43,222 bases of DNA, from the NCBI GenBank assembly GCA_030065875.1, contig JASJCR010000066.1:1-43222 (forward strand), read 5' to 3'. The stretch is from Ardenticatenaceae bacterium (GTDB lineage Bacteria; Chloroflexota; Anaerolineae; Promineifilales; Promineifilaceae). Numbering within the stretch: the first letter of the stretch is position 1; the number at the start of each line of letters is the position of its first letter. Below are positions 1 through 7,193 of the stretch, piece after piece. A program made the position numbers and the translations under genes. Under the pieces are notes generated by a model, which searched no databases, was not told where the DNA came from, and worked only from the letters and a program-made list of their open reading frames with translations.

Positions 1-565
1 CAACAACGAGAACATGCTCCGGAAGCGATTGAAGCAACCTGTCCCAGTCAGCGGCCGGCAGCATCGTCCCGGTGGGGTTGTTTGGGTTACAAATAATCAG
101 CAGGCGGGTTTGAGCATTGACGGCCGCTAAAATTTGATCGACATCCGGCAAAAAATCGGGCGTGGTCAACGGTACTTCTATGACCTGCCCGTGCTCCAAC
201 TCGACAATCTTTTTATATACCCCGAACGTCGGAGGGCACACGATTACTTCATCCCCCGGCCGGATATACGCCCGAGCCACCAGCTCGATCGCCTCATATC
301 CTGAACAGGAGGTAAAAAAATGATCGGCCGTCAAACCGCGACCCCACGTCTGGGCCAGCGCCCCTCGCAGCCGTTCATCCCCCATCGGCGGATAATATCC
401 CAGGGCGGCCGCGGCCATCCGGATCGCCGCCACCACTTTGGGAGATGGCCCCAACGGGCTTTCGTTGTATCCCATGCGGTATACGTCCTCAACACCATAT
501 TCAGCCCGCAGCGCGTCATGATCGACGCGGGTTTTAAACCTTGGGTATTTTTTAATCGGTTCCAT
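1..565 (-). CDS. Histidinol-phosphate-type aminotransferase (C-terminus beyond window edge)
   Basis: PLP-dependent fold-type I aminotransferase, class I/II, of the HisC or threonine-phosphate decarboxylase (CobD) kind. About 188 N-terminal residues are present; the gene leaves the window at base 1. Translating the minus strand from ATG 565 gives MEPIKKYPRF at the start, then the substrate-binding segment with MGYNESPLGPSP, the region YYPPMGDERLRGALA, and the motif IICNPNNPTGTMLP near residue 165, all typical of HisC-like enzymes. The catalytic lysine would lie outside the window. It lies downstream of the methyltransferase on the same strand, separated by about 100 bases of heptamer repeats. 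HisC and CobD cannot be separated on this fragment; the family call is firm, the exact substrate is not. Confidence 0.85.
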   Translation of the reverse strand, partial: MEPIKKYPRFKTRVDHDALRAEYGVEDVYRMGYNESPLGPSPKVVAAIRMAAAALGYYPPMGDERLRGALAQTWGRGLTADHFFTSCSGYEAIELVARAYIRPGDEVIVCPPTFGVYKKIVELEHGQVIEVPLTTPDFLPDVDQILAAVNAQTRLLIICNPNNPTGTMLPAADWDRLLQSLPEHVLVV

Positions 566-566
566 G

Positions 567-672
567 ATCAATTAGTAATTAGCAATTAATAAAAGCCTTT
601 TCTTTAAGAAGCGTGTCCCATCTTCTCTCATCTCTCGTCTCTTGTCTCTGGTCTCTCGTCTCTGGTCTACTC
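567..672. repeat. Two heptamer arrays (AATTAGY and TCTCTNG)
   Basis: Bases 567-590 repeat AATTAGT / AATTAGC / AATTAAT and bases 629-672 repeat TCTCTCA, TCTCTCG, TCTCTTG, TCTCTGG and so on, each with a period of seven. They fill the gap between the methyltransferase and the aminotransferase and run slightly into the end of the former. No promoter or terminator was recognised inside. Period seen directly; function unknown. Confidence 0.7.
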
Positions 673-1830
673 TTTGGTCTCTCGTCTTTTGACGACTACA
701 AACGACTCATCCTGAAACCACAGGCCACCGTGTTTTTGCACCACCTCTCTGGTTACATCGAGGTATTTGCCTGATTGCAGCACCTCATTAATGCGACGAT
801 CATCAATTTGGGCCACATAAACGGCCGCATTCCACGCCGCCAGCATCGTCGATGTGCCGATGGAGCTGGTTACCTCACCCGGCATCGAATGCAAATGATA
901 CGTAAAAAGGGCTTTGTCATCCCCGTGACCTTCAAATGAAAAAATCGGGTCTTCCCGGTCATCTCCGTTTAGCTGGCGATCAATTTCCATCATCAAAACG
1001 TGACGTGGGGTGAGAAAAGGATCTTCATCCGGCCAAATTTTGCGAATAATTTCCATCCCGGGGTCTAAACCGGTTGATTGAACCACAATCATGCGGCCGT
1101 TGACCGCCAGAGATTGAGCCAGGGGGCGCAGTATTTTGCTGACTTTGGATTTTGCGGGCGTGCGGCCGCGAAATGGCTGGGCCGCCAAAACCAAATCATA
1201 CTCACCGGGCAAACTTCCCTTTTTCGGAATAACGCTGTTTAAGGCAAACGCATGATCCGACCGGTACAAGACCATTACAGCTGGATTAACGTAAATTGGA
1301 TTGCCGGTTTTGGGACTTGATTTTGTTTGCCATCCCTCATTCAATACATTTTCCAGCGATTCGAGCTGTTCGTTAAAATCGTGAGCGGTTGAGCCTTCCA
1401 GCGGCAAATCCCACCACTTGATCTTCTCTTTCTGCCGCTTTGGTGTGAGCCAGGGAGCCTCAGAGTAAAACATATTGGTCAAAACCACCACCGTCTGCGG
1501 ATGCTCCGCCAGCCGATCGGCCAATTTCGACAGGGTTAAGCGCACATCTTCCAAGCTAATTTCTTTGCCCACGATCAGCTGAGGCACAGTGGGAAAAGCA
1601 CAGTGTAATTCTCGCAGCACGTGGGCCAAAACAGAACCATCCCCCATGCCGGCATCAAAAAGTCGCAGGGCGGGTGGTTTTGGTTTTAAATGAGTTAGCT
1701 CCTGTCCGATGCGATGGGCCACCACGGTTTTTTCGCTGGTAGTCGTCACAAAAAGCAAATATTTTTCCCGGTTATCAAAAAACCGAAACGGATGGCCTTC
1801 TATCGGTTCACGACGTTTTTTCTCTGTCAC
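667..1830 (-). CDS. Class I SAM-dependent methyltransferase-like protein
   Basis: Predicted cytoplasmic protein with a Rossmann-type methyltransferase motif I (LRLFDAGMGDGSVLAHVL), followed by a segment resembling motif II and a later DLVLAAQPF strand that could be motif IV. The substrate is not recognisable. The frame is open back to a GTG at 1872, but GTG 1830 has a GGAG ribosome-binding site about 10 bases upstream, so it is preferred (387 residues instead of 401). The gene precedes the aminotransferase on the same strand and is divergent from the selenoprotein gene. About 400 residues is long for a bare methyltransferase domain, so an unassigned C-terminal domain is likely. N-methyltransferase or RNA methyltransferase activities are both possible. 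Confidence 0.6.
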   Translation of the reverse strand: MTEKKRREPIEGHPFRFFDNREKYLLFVTTTSEKTVVAHRIGQELTHLKPKPPALRLFDAGMGDGSVLAHVLRELHCAFPTVPQLIVGKEISLEDVRLTLSKLADRLAEHPQTVVVLTNMFYSEAPWLTPKRQKEKIKWWDLPLEGSTAHDFNEQLESLENVLNEGWQTKSSPKTGNPIYVNPAVMVLYRSDHAFALNSVIPKKGSLPGEYDLVLAAQPFRGRTPAKSKVSKILRPLAQSLAVNGRMIVVQSTGLDPGMEIIRKIWPDEDPFLTPRHVLMMEIDRQLNGDDREDPIFSFEGHGDDKALFTYHLHSMPGEVTSSIGTSTMLAAWNAAVYVAQIDDRRINEVLQSGKYLDVTREVVQKHGGLWFQDESFVVVKRRETKE

Positions 1831-1876
1831 CAGCCACTTTCTCCTTTCGCCATCACCCCTTTTATCGATCACTCAC

Positions 1877-1926
1877 GGCAAATGTTACCGGCCAATTGTC
1901 AATTGGGAATTGCCAATTGTCAACCA
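1877..1926. repeat. Heptamer array NNCAATTG/NNAATTG
   Basis: CCAATTG, TCAATTG, GGAATTG, CCAATTG and TCAACCA follow each other in register of seven in the divergent gap between the methyltransferase and the selenoprotein gene. AATTG and its complement CAATT make the array partly self-complementary. Confidence 0.6.
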
Positions 1927-1993
1927 CTCCGTCATAATCCCCTCCATCCGCTCAAAAAATCGATTTTCTTTCTGCAAAATTGAGGAATTTTTT

Positions 1994-2953
1994 ATGACTG
2001 ATCACCCTTCCGAATCATTCGACCAGTTCAAAAACTCATTCTCATATGGTTCACGAACCGACTTAAATTTTAAGTTTTTAAAGGGGCTCACTGAAGAGGA
2101 CGCGGCCGATTTTTTGCAGCAGATGCTGTGGAAACTCGGGGATGCGTTTGATTCAGGTGATTTTGATCCCATAAGAGAACACGTCATCAAGGGACAGATC
2201 AAAGCATACGGCCCTACAAAGTGGCGTTATGAAGACGGACCATTTACCCCGCTGTCCAAACCGCTTTCCGATACAAAAGTGGGGTTGTTGACCTCCACCG
2301 GCCACTTTGTTGAGGGAGAAGATCCACGGCCGTTTGGTCTGGAAGCGATGACCCAGGAAGAAGCGGCTGACCGCATCAATGATTTTCTAAAAACGCCGCC
2401 CCAATTGACCGTTTTGCCTTCAGATATTCCCCCGGAACGGCTGCGCGTTCGGCATGGCGGATACGATATTCGCGGGGTGCAGCACGACCGAAATGTGGCG
2501 CTCCCCATCGATCGGCTGCGAGAATTGGACAAAGACGGGGTCATCGGTCGTTTTCATGAAGAAGCGTACTCTTTTGTCGGTGCCTGTGCCCAAACACCCT
2601 TGATAAAAAAGGTCGGCCCGCAGTGGGTCGAGACAATAAAAGCGGCCGGCATCGAGGCGATGATCCTGGTTCCGGTCTGACCGGTTTGTCATGTGTCCGT
2701 GGGACACATCGCCCGGTTACTTGAAGCGGCCGGAATACCCACCGTTTGCATCGCCACCGAAGCGTTTAAAACGAGAATGGCGGTCATGCATCTACCGCGG
2801 GTGGTAGCCACCCCACATCTGATGGGCCGGCCGTTGGGTGTGCCGGGAGATGCAGACGAGCAAAACCGCATCCTGCACGCCGCTCTCCATCTGCTGCAAA
2901 CCGCCACCCAACCCAATTCCGTCACCACCGTTTCGTCAATCGAAAATCAATAA
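1994..2953 (+). CDS. GrdB/PrdB-family selenoprotein (Sec at in-frame TGA 2678-2680)
   Basis: Glycine/sarcosine/betaine/D-proline reductase selenoprotein B family. ATG 1994 has GAGGA seven bases upstream. The frame reaches TGA at codon 229 (2678-2680) and continues unbroken to TAA 2951-2953, for 319 residues with selenocysteine. The protein around the TGA reads ILVPV-U-PVCHVSVGHIAR, then LLEAAGIPTVCIA. In homologues this site is the redox motif (C/U)PxCH, so the TGA sits exactly on the catalytic Cys/Sec and makes a UxxC motif. Upstream hallmarks are RVRHGGYD and VALPIDRLREL; downstream GRPLGVPGDADEQ. The hairpin 10 bases behind the TGA fits a bacterial SECIS. No GrdA, GrdC/D/E or PrdA gene is nearby, so a stand-alone dithiol or small-substrate reductase role is inferred. 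Automatic annotation would truncate it at 2680 or call a second ORF from GTG 2693. Confidence 0.87.
2681..2716 (+). promoter_or_regulatory. SECIS-like hairpin behind the TGA codon
   Basis: ATGTGTCC (2691-2698) pairs perfectly with GGACACAT (2702-2709). If the last C-G pair is open the loop is CGTGG, carrying the G-U dinucleotide that SelB needs in bacterial SECIS elements. An outer CCGG/CCGG pair (2681-2684 with 2713-2716) can extend the structure to the TGA. Spacing from the TGA to the apical loop is about 18 bases, as in E. coli fdhF. The pairing is visible; SelB binding is inferred. Confidence 0.75.
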
Positions 2954-3034
2954 TCGTATTTCGTATCTCGTATTTCGTATCTCGTATTTCGTATCTCGTA
3001 CTCTCATATTTCGTATCTCGTATCTCGTATCTCA
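2948..3034. repeat. Heptamer array TCGTATY, about 11 units
   Basis: TCGTATT and TCGTATC alternate in a strict seven-base register from the end of the selenoprotein gene to the ribosome-binding site of the next gene, with one disturbed unit near 3001. It is the clearest direct array in the window. Confidence 0.85.
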
Positions 3035-3047
3035 AAAAGGACCTCTC

Positions 3048-3494
3048 ATGTTATCCCTCCTTCTTCCTATCCTAATCGGTCTTATTGGCGGTGCAGCGGC
3101 CGGCCTGCAGGCTCCCTTTACCGGCATTATGGGGCAAAAAACCGGCGAACTCACCAGCGTTTTCTTTACCTACGTGGGGGGTGGTGTGGTCATTGCGCTC
3201 ATTCTGCTTTTCTCCGGTGGGGGGCAGCTCAGCCAGTGGCGCTCAATCCCCTGGTACGCCTTTGCGGCCGGTCCGCTGGGGCTGGTCATTATCGGCTCGC
3301 TGGCTTACGCGGTTCCTCGAGTCGGGGCAGCGGCCGCGACCACCCTGTTTATCGCCTCCTGGCTTATCCTTTCGGCCGTTATCGATCAGTTTGGCTGGTT
3401 TGGCGTACCGACACAGCCGCTCGATTTAAAACGAGCGCTTGGCATGGCCGGCTTAATGGTAGGCACCTGGCTGATGATTTCTGGAGATTTTTAA
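3048..3494 (+). CDS. DMT-superfamily transporter, YdcZ (DUF606) type
   Basis: Small inner-membrane protein of 148 residues, the usual length for the YdcZ/DUF606 family of the drug/metabolite transporter superfamily. Five hydrophobic segments are visible: LLLPILIGLIGGAAAG, a segment near residues 35-55, one near 70-85 (FAAGPLGLVIIGSLAY), one near 90-110, and the end. The family features are a glycine-rich first helix and the PFTGIMGQKTG loop. ATG 3048 is preferred over upstream in-frame starts because AAGGA lies six bases upstream and because the upstream part is translated heptamer repeat. Substrate is unknown; homologues act as paired or homodimeric small exporters. Confidence 0.82.
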   Translation: MLSLLLPILIGLIGGAAAGLQAPFTGIMGQKTGELTSVFFTYVGGGVVIALILLFSGGGQLSQWRSIPWYAFAAGPLGLVIIGSLAYAVPRVGAAAATTLFIASWLILSAVIDQFGWFGVPTQPLDLKRALGMAGLMVGTWLMISGDF

Positions 3495-3583
3495 GGCAAT
3501 TTCCCATCCCCAATTTTTCCTATGTTGGCGAAATCCGCCCATTTTTGTGTTTAAATAAATAACAGCGCTTCAATTCACAATCG

Positions 3584-3596
3584 TGATTTAAAATCA
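3584..3596. promoter_or_regulatory. 13-base palindrome upstream of the TMEM43 gene
   Basis: TGATTTAAAATCA is a perfect palindrome around one central base, 27 bases before the ATG and just upstream of the GGAGG ribosome-binding site. It could be an operator or chance in an AT-rich leader. Confidence 0.25.
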
Positions 3597-3622
3597 AATC
3601 CCATCCAACTATCGGAGGCGAT

Positions 3623-4699
3623 ATGGCAAAAGAGCAATCCGGCCCGGTCCAGCGCGTTATCGGGTCACTGATCGGTGTCCTCATAGGGATCGGCCTTTTT
3701 TTTGGTGCTTTTTATCTCTTGTGGACCAATGAAGGGCGGGTTGATTTATCAAAAATTACCCGTGACAGCATCGCTATCAATGGCGAAACGGTTGATCCAG
3801 CACATGAAGGGCAACTCGTCGCCTTAACCGCTCGCCTGACGGCGAATACTTCTCTCGACGACTCACCCTATCTCAGATCTGGGGAGTATTTGCAGCTTGA
3901 ACGCACGGCCGAAATGTACGCCTGGGAAGAGGAGGAGGAAACCGACGACGACGGCAACGTGACCGGCTACTCATACAGTCGCGAGTGGACATCCTCACCG
4001 GAAAACAGCGCCAGCTTTAACAATCCAAACGGCCATTTCAACCCGCCTATGGACATTCAGTATAAGCTCCATACCGTTGAAACCATCCAGGCCGGTCGTT
4101 TCTCTTTTAATACCCAAAACGCATTTCTCATGCACCCCGAACCGCTGCCGCTCAACCGGGAAATGACCATCGACAACCGGGATATCTTTGATGATTTCAT
4201 TTACATTGGTGACGGCACATTGAGCGATCCGGTTGTGGGTGATATTCGCCTATCCTATACCGCCTACCCGGCTAACGAAATGGGAACGGTATTCGGGTCC
4301 CAGAACGGCAGTCAAATTACAACTTATCGCCACACCGATGACGAGACGATCATTTTCCGGGCTTATCAGATGGATCGCGAAACCGCCATTCAGGATATGC
4401 GCAATGAATATTTAACCAATTTATGGCTGACTCGCTTGGGGGGCATGGCCATGATGTGGGTCGGCTTAATGCTAATTTTGGGGCCGATCAACGCTTTGCT
4501 CGGGTTTATCCCCGTTCTCGGCCGGCTCGGCCGTATGCTTATCGCCGTCGTGACGTTTGTCGTGGCCCTGGTGCTCTCCGCAACCACGATCATCATTTCC
4601 GCCATACTGCACAACCTGATCGCCCTGATTATTATCTGTATCATTTTAATTGGCAGCGGATTGGCGTTTTGGCACTGGCGCAATCAAATAGCGAGTTGA
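3623..4699 (+). CDS. TMEM43 (LUMA) family membrane protein
   Basis: 358-residue integral membrane protein of the TMEM43/DUF1625 family. There is one membrane segment near residues 12-34 (IGSLIGVLIGIGLFFGAFYL), a large soluble domain of about 230 residues, and three C-terminal membrane segments (about 268-290, 298-325 and 330-350). The layout matches the family: one N-terminal anchor, an extracytoplasmic domain with the NEGR...D segment and LERTAEMYAWEE, and a C-terminal membrane bundle. The start follows GGAGG at 3613-3617. Molecular function in bacteria is unknown. It stands alone, with repeat-filled sequence behind it. Confidence 0.82.
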   Translation: MAKEQSGPVQRVIGSLIGVLIGIGLFFGAFYLLWTNEGRVDLSKITRDSIAINGETVDPAHEGQLVALTARLTANTSLDDSPYLRSGEYLQLERTAEMYAWEEEEETDDDGNVTGYSYSREWTSSPENSASFNNPNGHFNPPMDIQYKLHTVETIQAGRFSFNTQNAFLMHPEPLPLNREMTIDNRDIFDDFIYIGDGTLSDPVVGDIRLSYTAYPANEMGTVFGSQNGSQITTYRHTDDETIIFRAYQMDRETAIQDMRNEYLTNLWLTRLGGMAMMWVGLMLILGPINALLGFIPVLGRLGRMLIAVVTFVVALVLSATTIIISAILHNLIALIIICIILIGSGLAFWHWRNQIAS

Positions 4700-4867
4700 G
4701 TTATATTCAGGTGGCAGCCTTCTCTCTTCACCTGTGGTGGACTACTAACGCGATGCACCAGTCATTCTGAGCCCTTCGACTTCGCTCAGGGCAGGCTTCG
4801 CGAAGATAACGTGTGAAAAGTCAGTAGATGAAAGGGGTGGCCAATATGAAACATATACCTTTGTGTA

Positions 4868-4889
4868 GGGGCTTGGCTAGCCAAGCCCC
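4868..4889. repeat. 22-base perfect palindrome, arms GGGGCTTGGCT
   Basis: The arm GGGGCTTGGCT is followed at once by its exact complement. The same core recurs at 38952-38971, so this is a dispersed palindromic repeat and not a terminator; no T run follows. Confidence 0.75.
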
Positions 4890-4927
4890 CCTCCATTGGC
4901 CGATCGGTGTCATTGCCCCCGACCACT

Positions 4928-5071
4928 TGTCAATCTGAACGCAGCGAAGAATCCCGCCAACAGCCACTAAAAAGCGATTTTGCTGGGAGAAATACGATCA
5001 AGCCTGTGCATTTGTAGCCGTTTGAGCATAACCGCAGCCGGATGAGATCCTTCGCTCTGCTCAGGATGACA
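4928..5071. mobile_element. MITE-like element, 144 bases
   Basis: The left end TGTCAATCTGAACGCAGCGA and the reverse complement of the right end (TGTCATCCTGAGCAGAGCGA) are imperfect inverted repeats of about 25 bases. The interior is non-coding and unlike the interior of the copies at 38741-38888 and 43114-43222, although the ends belong to the same family. Non-autonomous; no transposase of matching ends is in the window. Confidence 0.55.
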
Positions 5072-5133
5072 AGTTGGCCGCGGCTGGGGCATCGGGGTAT
5101 TTAATTGATTTCTAGTATTCATTTAGCAAATTG

Positions 5134-5166
5134 GCCGGTTGCCTGCCGTAAGGTCAGGTAACCGGC
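5134..5166. repeat. 12-bp hairpin in the intergenic gap
   Basis: GCCGGTTGCCTG (5134-5145) pairs with CAGGTAACCGGC (5155-5166), one G-U pair, nine-base loop. It lies downstream of the 69-residue gene on the minus strand, but no T run follows on either strand, so a terminator function is doubtful. Confidence 0.4.
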
Positions 5167-5220
5167 TTTGATCGGGCTCCGCCCTCGGTGCTGCAGATCC
5201 AGTGAATCTAATAGTCGTGA

Positions 5221-5430
5221 TTATTGTTGCTGCGCAACGATTTGTTCCACTTTGATCAGGATTAAATTCATGTCACGGATCTTGCACAAGATCGTAAAAA
5301 GTCTGGTTTGATCGGGAATGGTGCCCGTGAGCGTGGTTGTCCCGGCTGGGTCATGAGTGATGACTAGATCATCAAACCACTCTGACCAAGAGGCGTCCAA
5401 ATAAGGAGCAATGGTGACGACATATCTCAT
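5221..5430 (-). CDS. Small hypothetical protein linked to the MalT-like regulator locus
   Basis: 69-residue soluble protein: MRYVVTIAPYLDASWSEWF, then DDLVITHDPAGTTTLTG, then PDQTRLFTILCKIRDMNLIL. Similar short proteins with the LDxxWSxWF...ITH..GTTxLxG...DQ..L..iL.KiRD pattern occur beside LuxR/MalT regulators in Chloroflexota and cyanobacteria, as far as I recall. It starts 11 bases after the stop of the hydrolase gene and is therefore probably co-transcribed. No catalytic motif is visible; a small alpha/beta fold with a binding or regulatory role is a guess. Its length and conserved pattern argue that it is real. Confidence 0.7.
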   Translation of the reverse strand: MRYVVTIAPYLDASWSEWFDDLVITHDPAGTTTLTGTIPDQTRLFTILCKIRDMNLILIKVEQIVAQQQ

Positions 5431-5441
5431 GCGCTTGCTCC

Positions 5442-6986
5442 TTATGATGCTGCTCTACGTTGGGCCCATCGTTTGCTGAGTGCTCGACCGCCCCAGACAA
5501 GAATGACGAGGAGTACGAGTGGTGAAAAGATGAGGAGCTTAGCCAAGCGAGGGAAGGTGAAGAAGCCGGTATTGAAGTCCATTGGCATCGGTTCGAATAA
5601 GGTGCGATCAACGACACCTTCATCGAAGTACCCTTGCAGGAGCTTGGTGGCCGCTTCCGGTTGCTGGGTCCAGTAATCCGCCGTATGACCCATATCGGTT
5701 AAGATAATTTGCTGACCGTTTTCGAGGGCGGGCAACAGATCGTTGGTGGCATGCTCGGCCGGTGTTGAGAAATCGACGTTGCCGCTGATGAGCAGGGTAT
5801 CGACGGCTGAAGGTTGAACGGTGCGATATTCGGCCGGAATCCGTTCCATGTTCCAATCTGATGCGGTCGGCCAGATGAGTTCAGCGATCGGGGCGCCCAT
5901 GATGCTGTCGGGAGCATGGAGCTCGGCATAATCACGATTCGGATCAAAGTCAGCGCTAAATGCTTTGGCGAGAAATTCACCCCAGACGACCATGCCGGGA
6001 ATGATGAAATCATACGCGATTGACATGAGGGCCAAGCCGCTCGGATCGCCGTTGGCGGCCGCGAGATAGGCGTCGAAGACGAGCGCCGCGCTGTTGCGAT
6101 TAAACAACATGGCGAAGGCGACTGATTTCGTTTTACCTGGATTGATAGAGAAGAAAAGCCATTTTTCAGGCATATCGGCGTTGACTTGGCGGATTGTTTC
6201 GGCCAAATCTGGCAGACTAGCTTCTTGGCCCAGGGTGGCATAATGGATCAGTTGGGCATCGATCACTTCCGGTTCCCAGACAAAACGGCCGGGAGGATTC
6301 ACCCCGATCATCGCTGAGCGGGTAACCCGTTTAGGATAACGAAGCGCATAAAGCTGGGCGATACGAGTGCCATAGCTTTGGCTGAGGAGATGAATGCGAT
6401 CATAGCCCAAAGCTTCCCGAGCTGCTTCGAGGTCGTCTGCCACCTCGAGCACACTATAGCCGTCCAAATCGACCCCTTCATCCCGCAAGCGCTGGCTACA
6501 GTTGCCAATGGCGGCTTGCATATTGGCTAGTGAGGCCTCTCCGAGTAGGTCATTATCGACCCCTTTTGATGCTTCAGCCACTTCTGGACAGTCAAGATAG
6601 ACAGAACCATCGATCCCACGGTAGCCAACCAGAATCACATCGTGGTTTTCCAACATCTCGGCCGTCGGCCGGAAGCCCATATTGCTCATGCCCGGTCCAC
6701 CGGTTAGGTGAAAGATCGGTTCGGCCGGATTGTCGCTGGTTGCTGGAATGCGCTTGACCGGTAGCGTGATCTCCCGTGAAGCGGGATTGTTCCGGTTTTC
6801 CGGTACGGTAATGGTTGTGCAATAAGCGGCCGTTTTGGGGGTCCAAAATGAATCGCCGACCAATTTAGTGCTACATTCTTCCCAAACTAAATTGTCATTA
6901 TCGGTATTGGCAAAGGTGGTTTGAGCACCGAAAAGTGCGCCTAAAAAAGTGATCATACTTAACATCCCTAGAATTGATTGTTTCAT
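5442..6986 (-). CDS. Secreted, membrane-anchored alpha/beta hydrolase (TAP / prolyl aminopeptidase type)
   Basis: 514 residues. An N-terminal signal peptide (about residues 1-26, ending near TTFA) and a C-terminal membrane segment (about 483-502, followed by KRWAQRR) suggest an enzyme on the outer face, tethered at its C-terminus. The oxyanion motif HLTGGPG is at 93-99. The nucleophile elbow is LLSQSYGTR with Ser204; the usual first glycine of GxSxG is serine. The likely triad is completed by Asp405 (SGNVDFSTP) and His434 (DMGHTADY), as in proline iminopeptidases and SlpD/tripeptidyl aminopeptidases. ATG 6986 is chosen because GAGGT lies upstream and the signal peptide begins there; the longer open frame is translated repeat. 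It is downstream of, and codirectional with, the MalT-like regulator, its probable controller. Confidence 0.85.
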   Translation of the reverse strand: MKQSILGMLSMITFLGALFGAQTTFANTDNDNLVWEECSTKLVGDSFWTPKTAAYCTTITVPENRNNPASREITLPVKRIPATSDNPAEPIFHLTGGPGMSNMGFRPTAEMLENHDVILVGYRGIDGSVYLDCPEVAEASKGVDNDLLGEASLANMQAAIGNCSQRLRDEGVDLDGYSVLEVADDLEAAREALGYDRIHLLSQSYGTRIAQLYALRYPKRVTRSAMIGVNPPGRFVWEPEVIDAQLIHYATLGQEASLPDLAETIRQVNADMPEKWLFFSINPGKTKSVAFAMLFNRNSAALVFDAYLAAANGDPSGLALMSIAYDFIIPGMVVWGEFLAKAFSADFDPNRDYAELHAPDSIMGAPIAELIWPTASDWNMERIPAEYRTVQPSAVDTLLISGNVDFSTPAEHATNDLLPALENGQQIILTDMGHTADYWTQQPEAATKLLQGYFDEGVVDRTLFEPMPMDFNTGFFTFPRLAKLLIFSPLVLLVILVWGGRALSKRWAQRRAAS

Positions 6987-7065
6987 ACGGTTACCTCGTG
7001 AACTAACTTGATGAGATAACGATACGGGATTTAGGGGACCACCACAGCGGCCAAAGGGAGTAGTG

Positions 7066-7120
7066 GGGGAGTAAAAAGGGAGAAAGGGGAAAGGTAAAAG
7101 GTGAAAGGCAAAAGGAAAAC
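7066..7120. repeat. Heptamer array AGGNRAA
   Basis: GGGAGAA, AGGGGAA, AGGTAAA, AGGTGAA, AGGCAAA and AGGAAAA follow in a period of seven between the regulator and the hydrolase. The gap of 207 bases holds no other recognised signal. Confidence 0.7.
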
Positions 7121-7193
7121 GTTGTCCGCGCCCCAAGTAGAGAGGCAAAATCTTGCGTCTCGGCTTCCTATGCAGAACCTAATGTAATCAGAA

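Larger units (their letters stand above)
4700..5220. other. 521-base gap filled with dispersed repeats, no gene
   Basis: No credible coding frame is seen. The gap holds a partial copy of the CTGAGCGAAG-type repeat (4761-4802), a 22-base perfect palindrome (4868-4889), a MITE-like element (4928-5071) and a 12-bp hairpin (5134-5166). The flanking genes converge here, so it is a natural landing zone for small mobile repeats. Confidence 0.7.

Noticed and set aside
2678..2693. TGA 2678-2680 as a genuine stop, with a separate small gene from GTG 2693
   Set aside because: The downstream part is in the same frame, continues the family motif PVCH and has no ribosome-binding site of its own; a SECIS-like hairpin lies where the start would be.
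2948..3034. CRISPR array
   Set aside because: Seven-base units without spacers, no longer direct repeats, and no cas genes.
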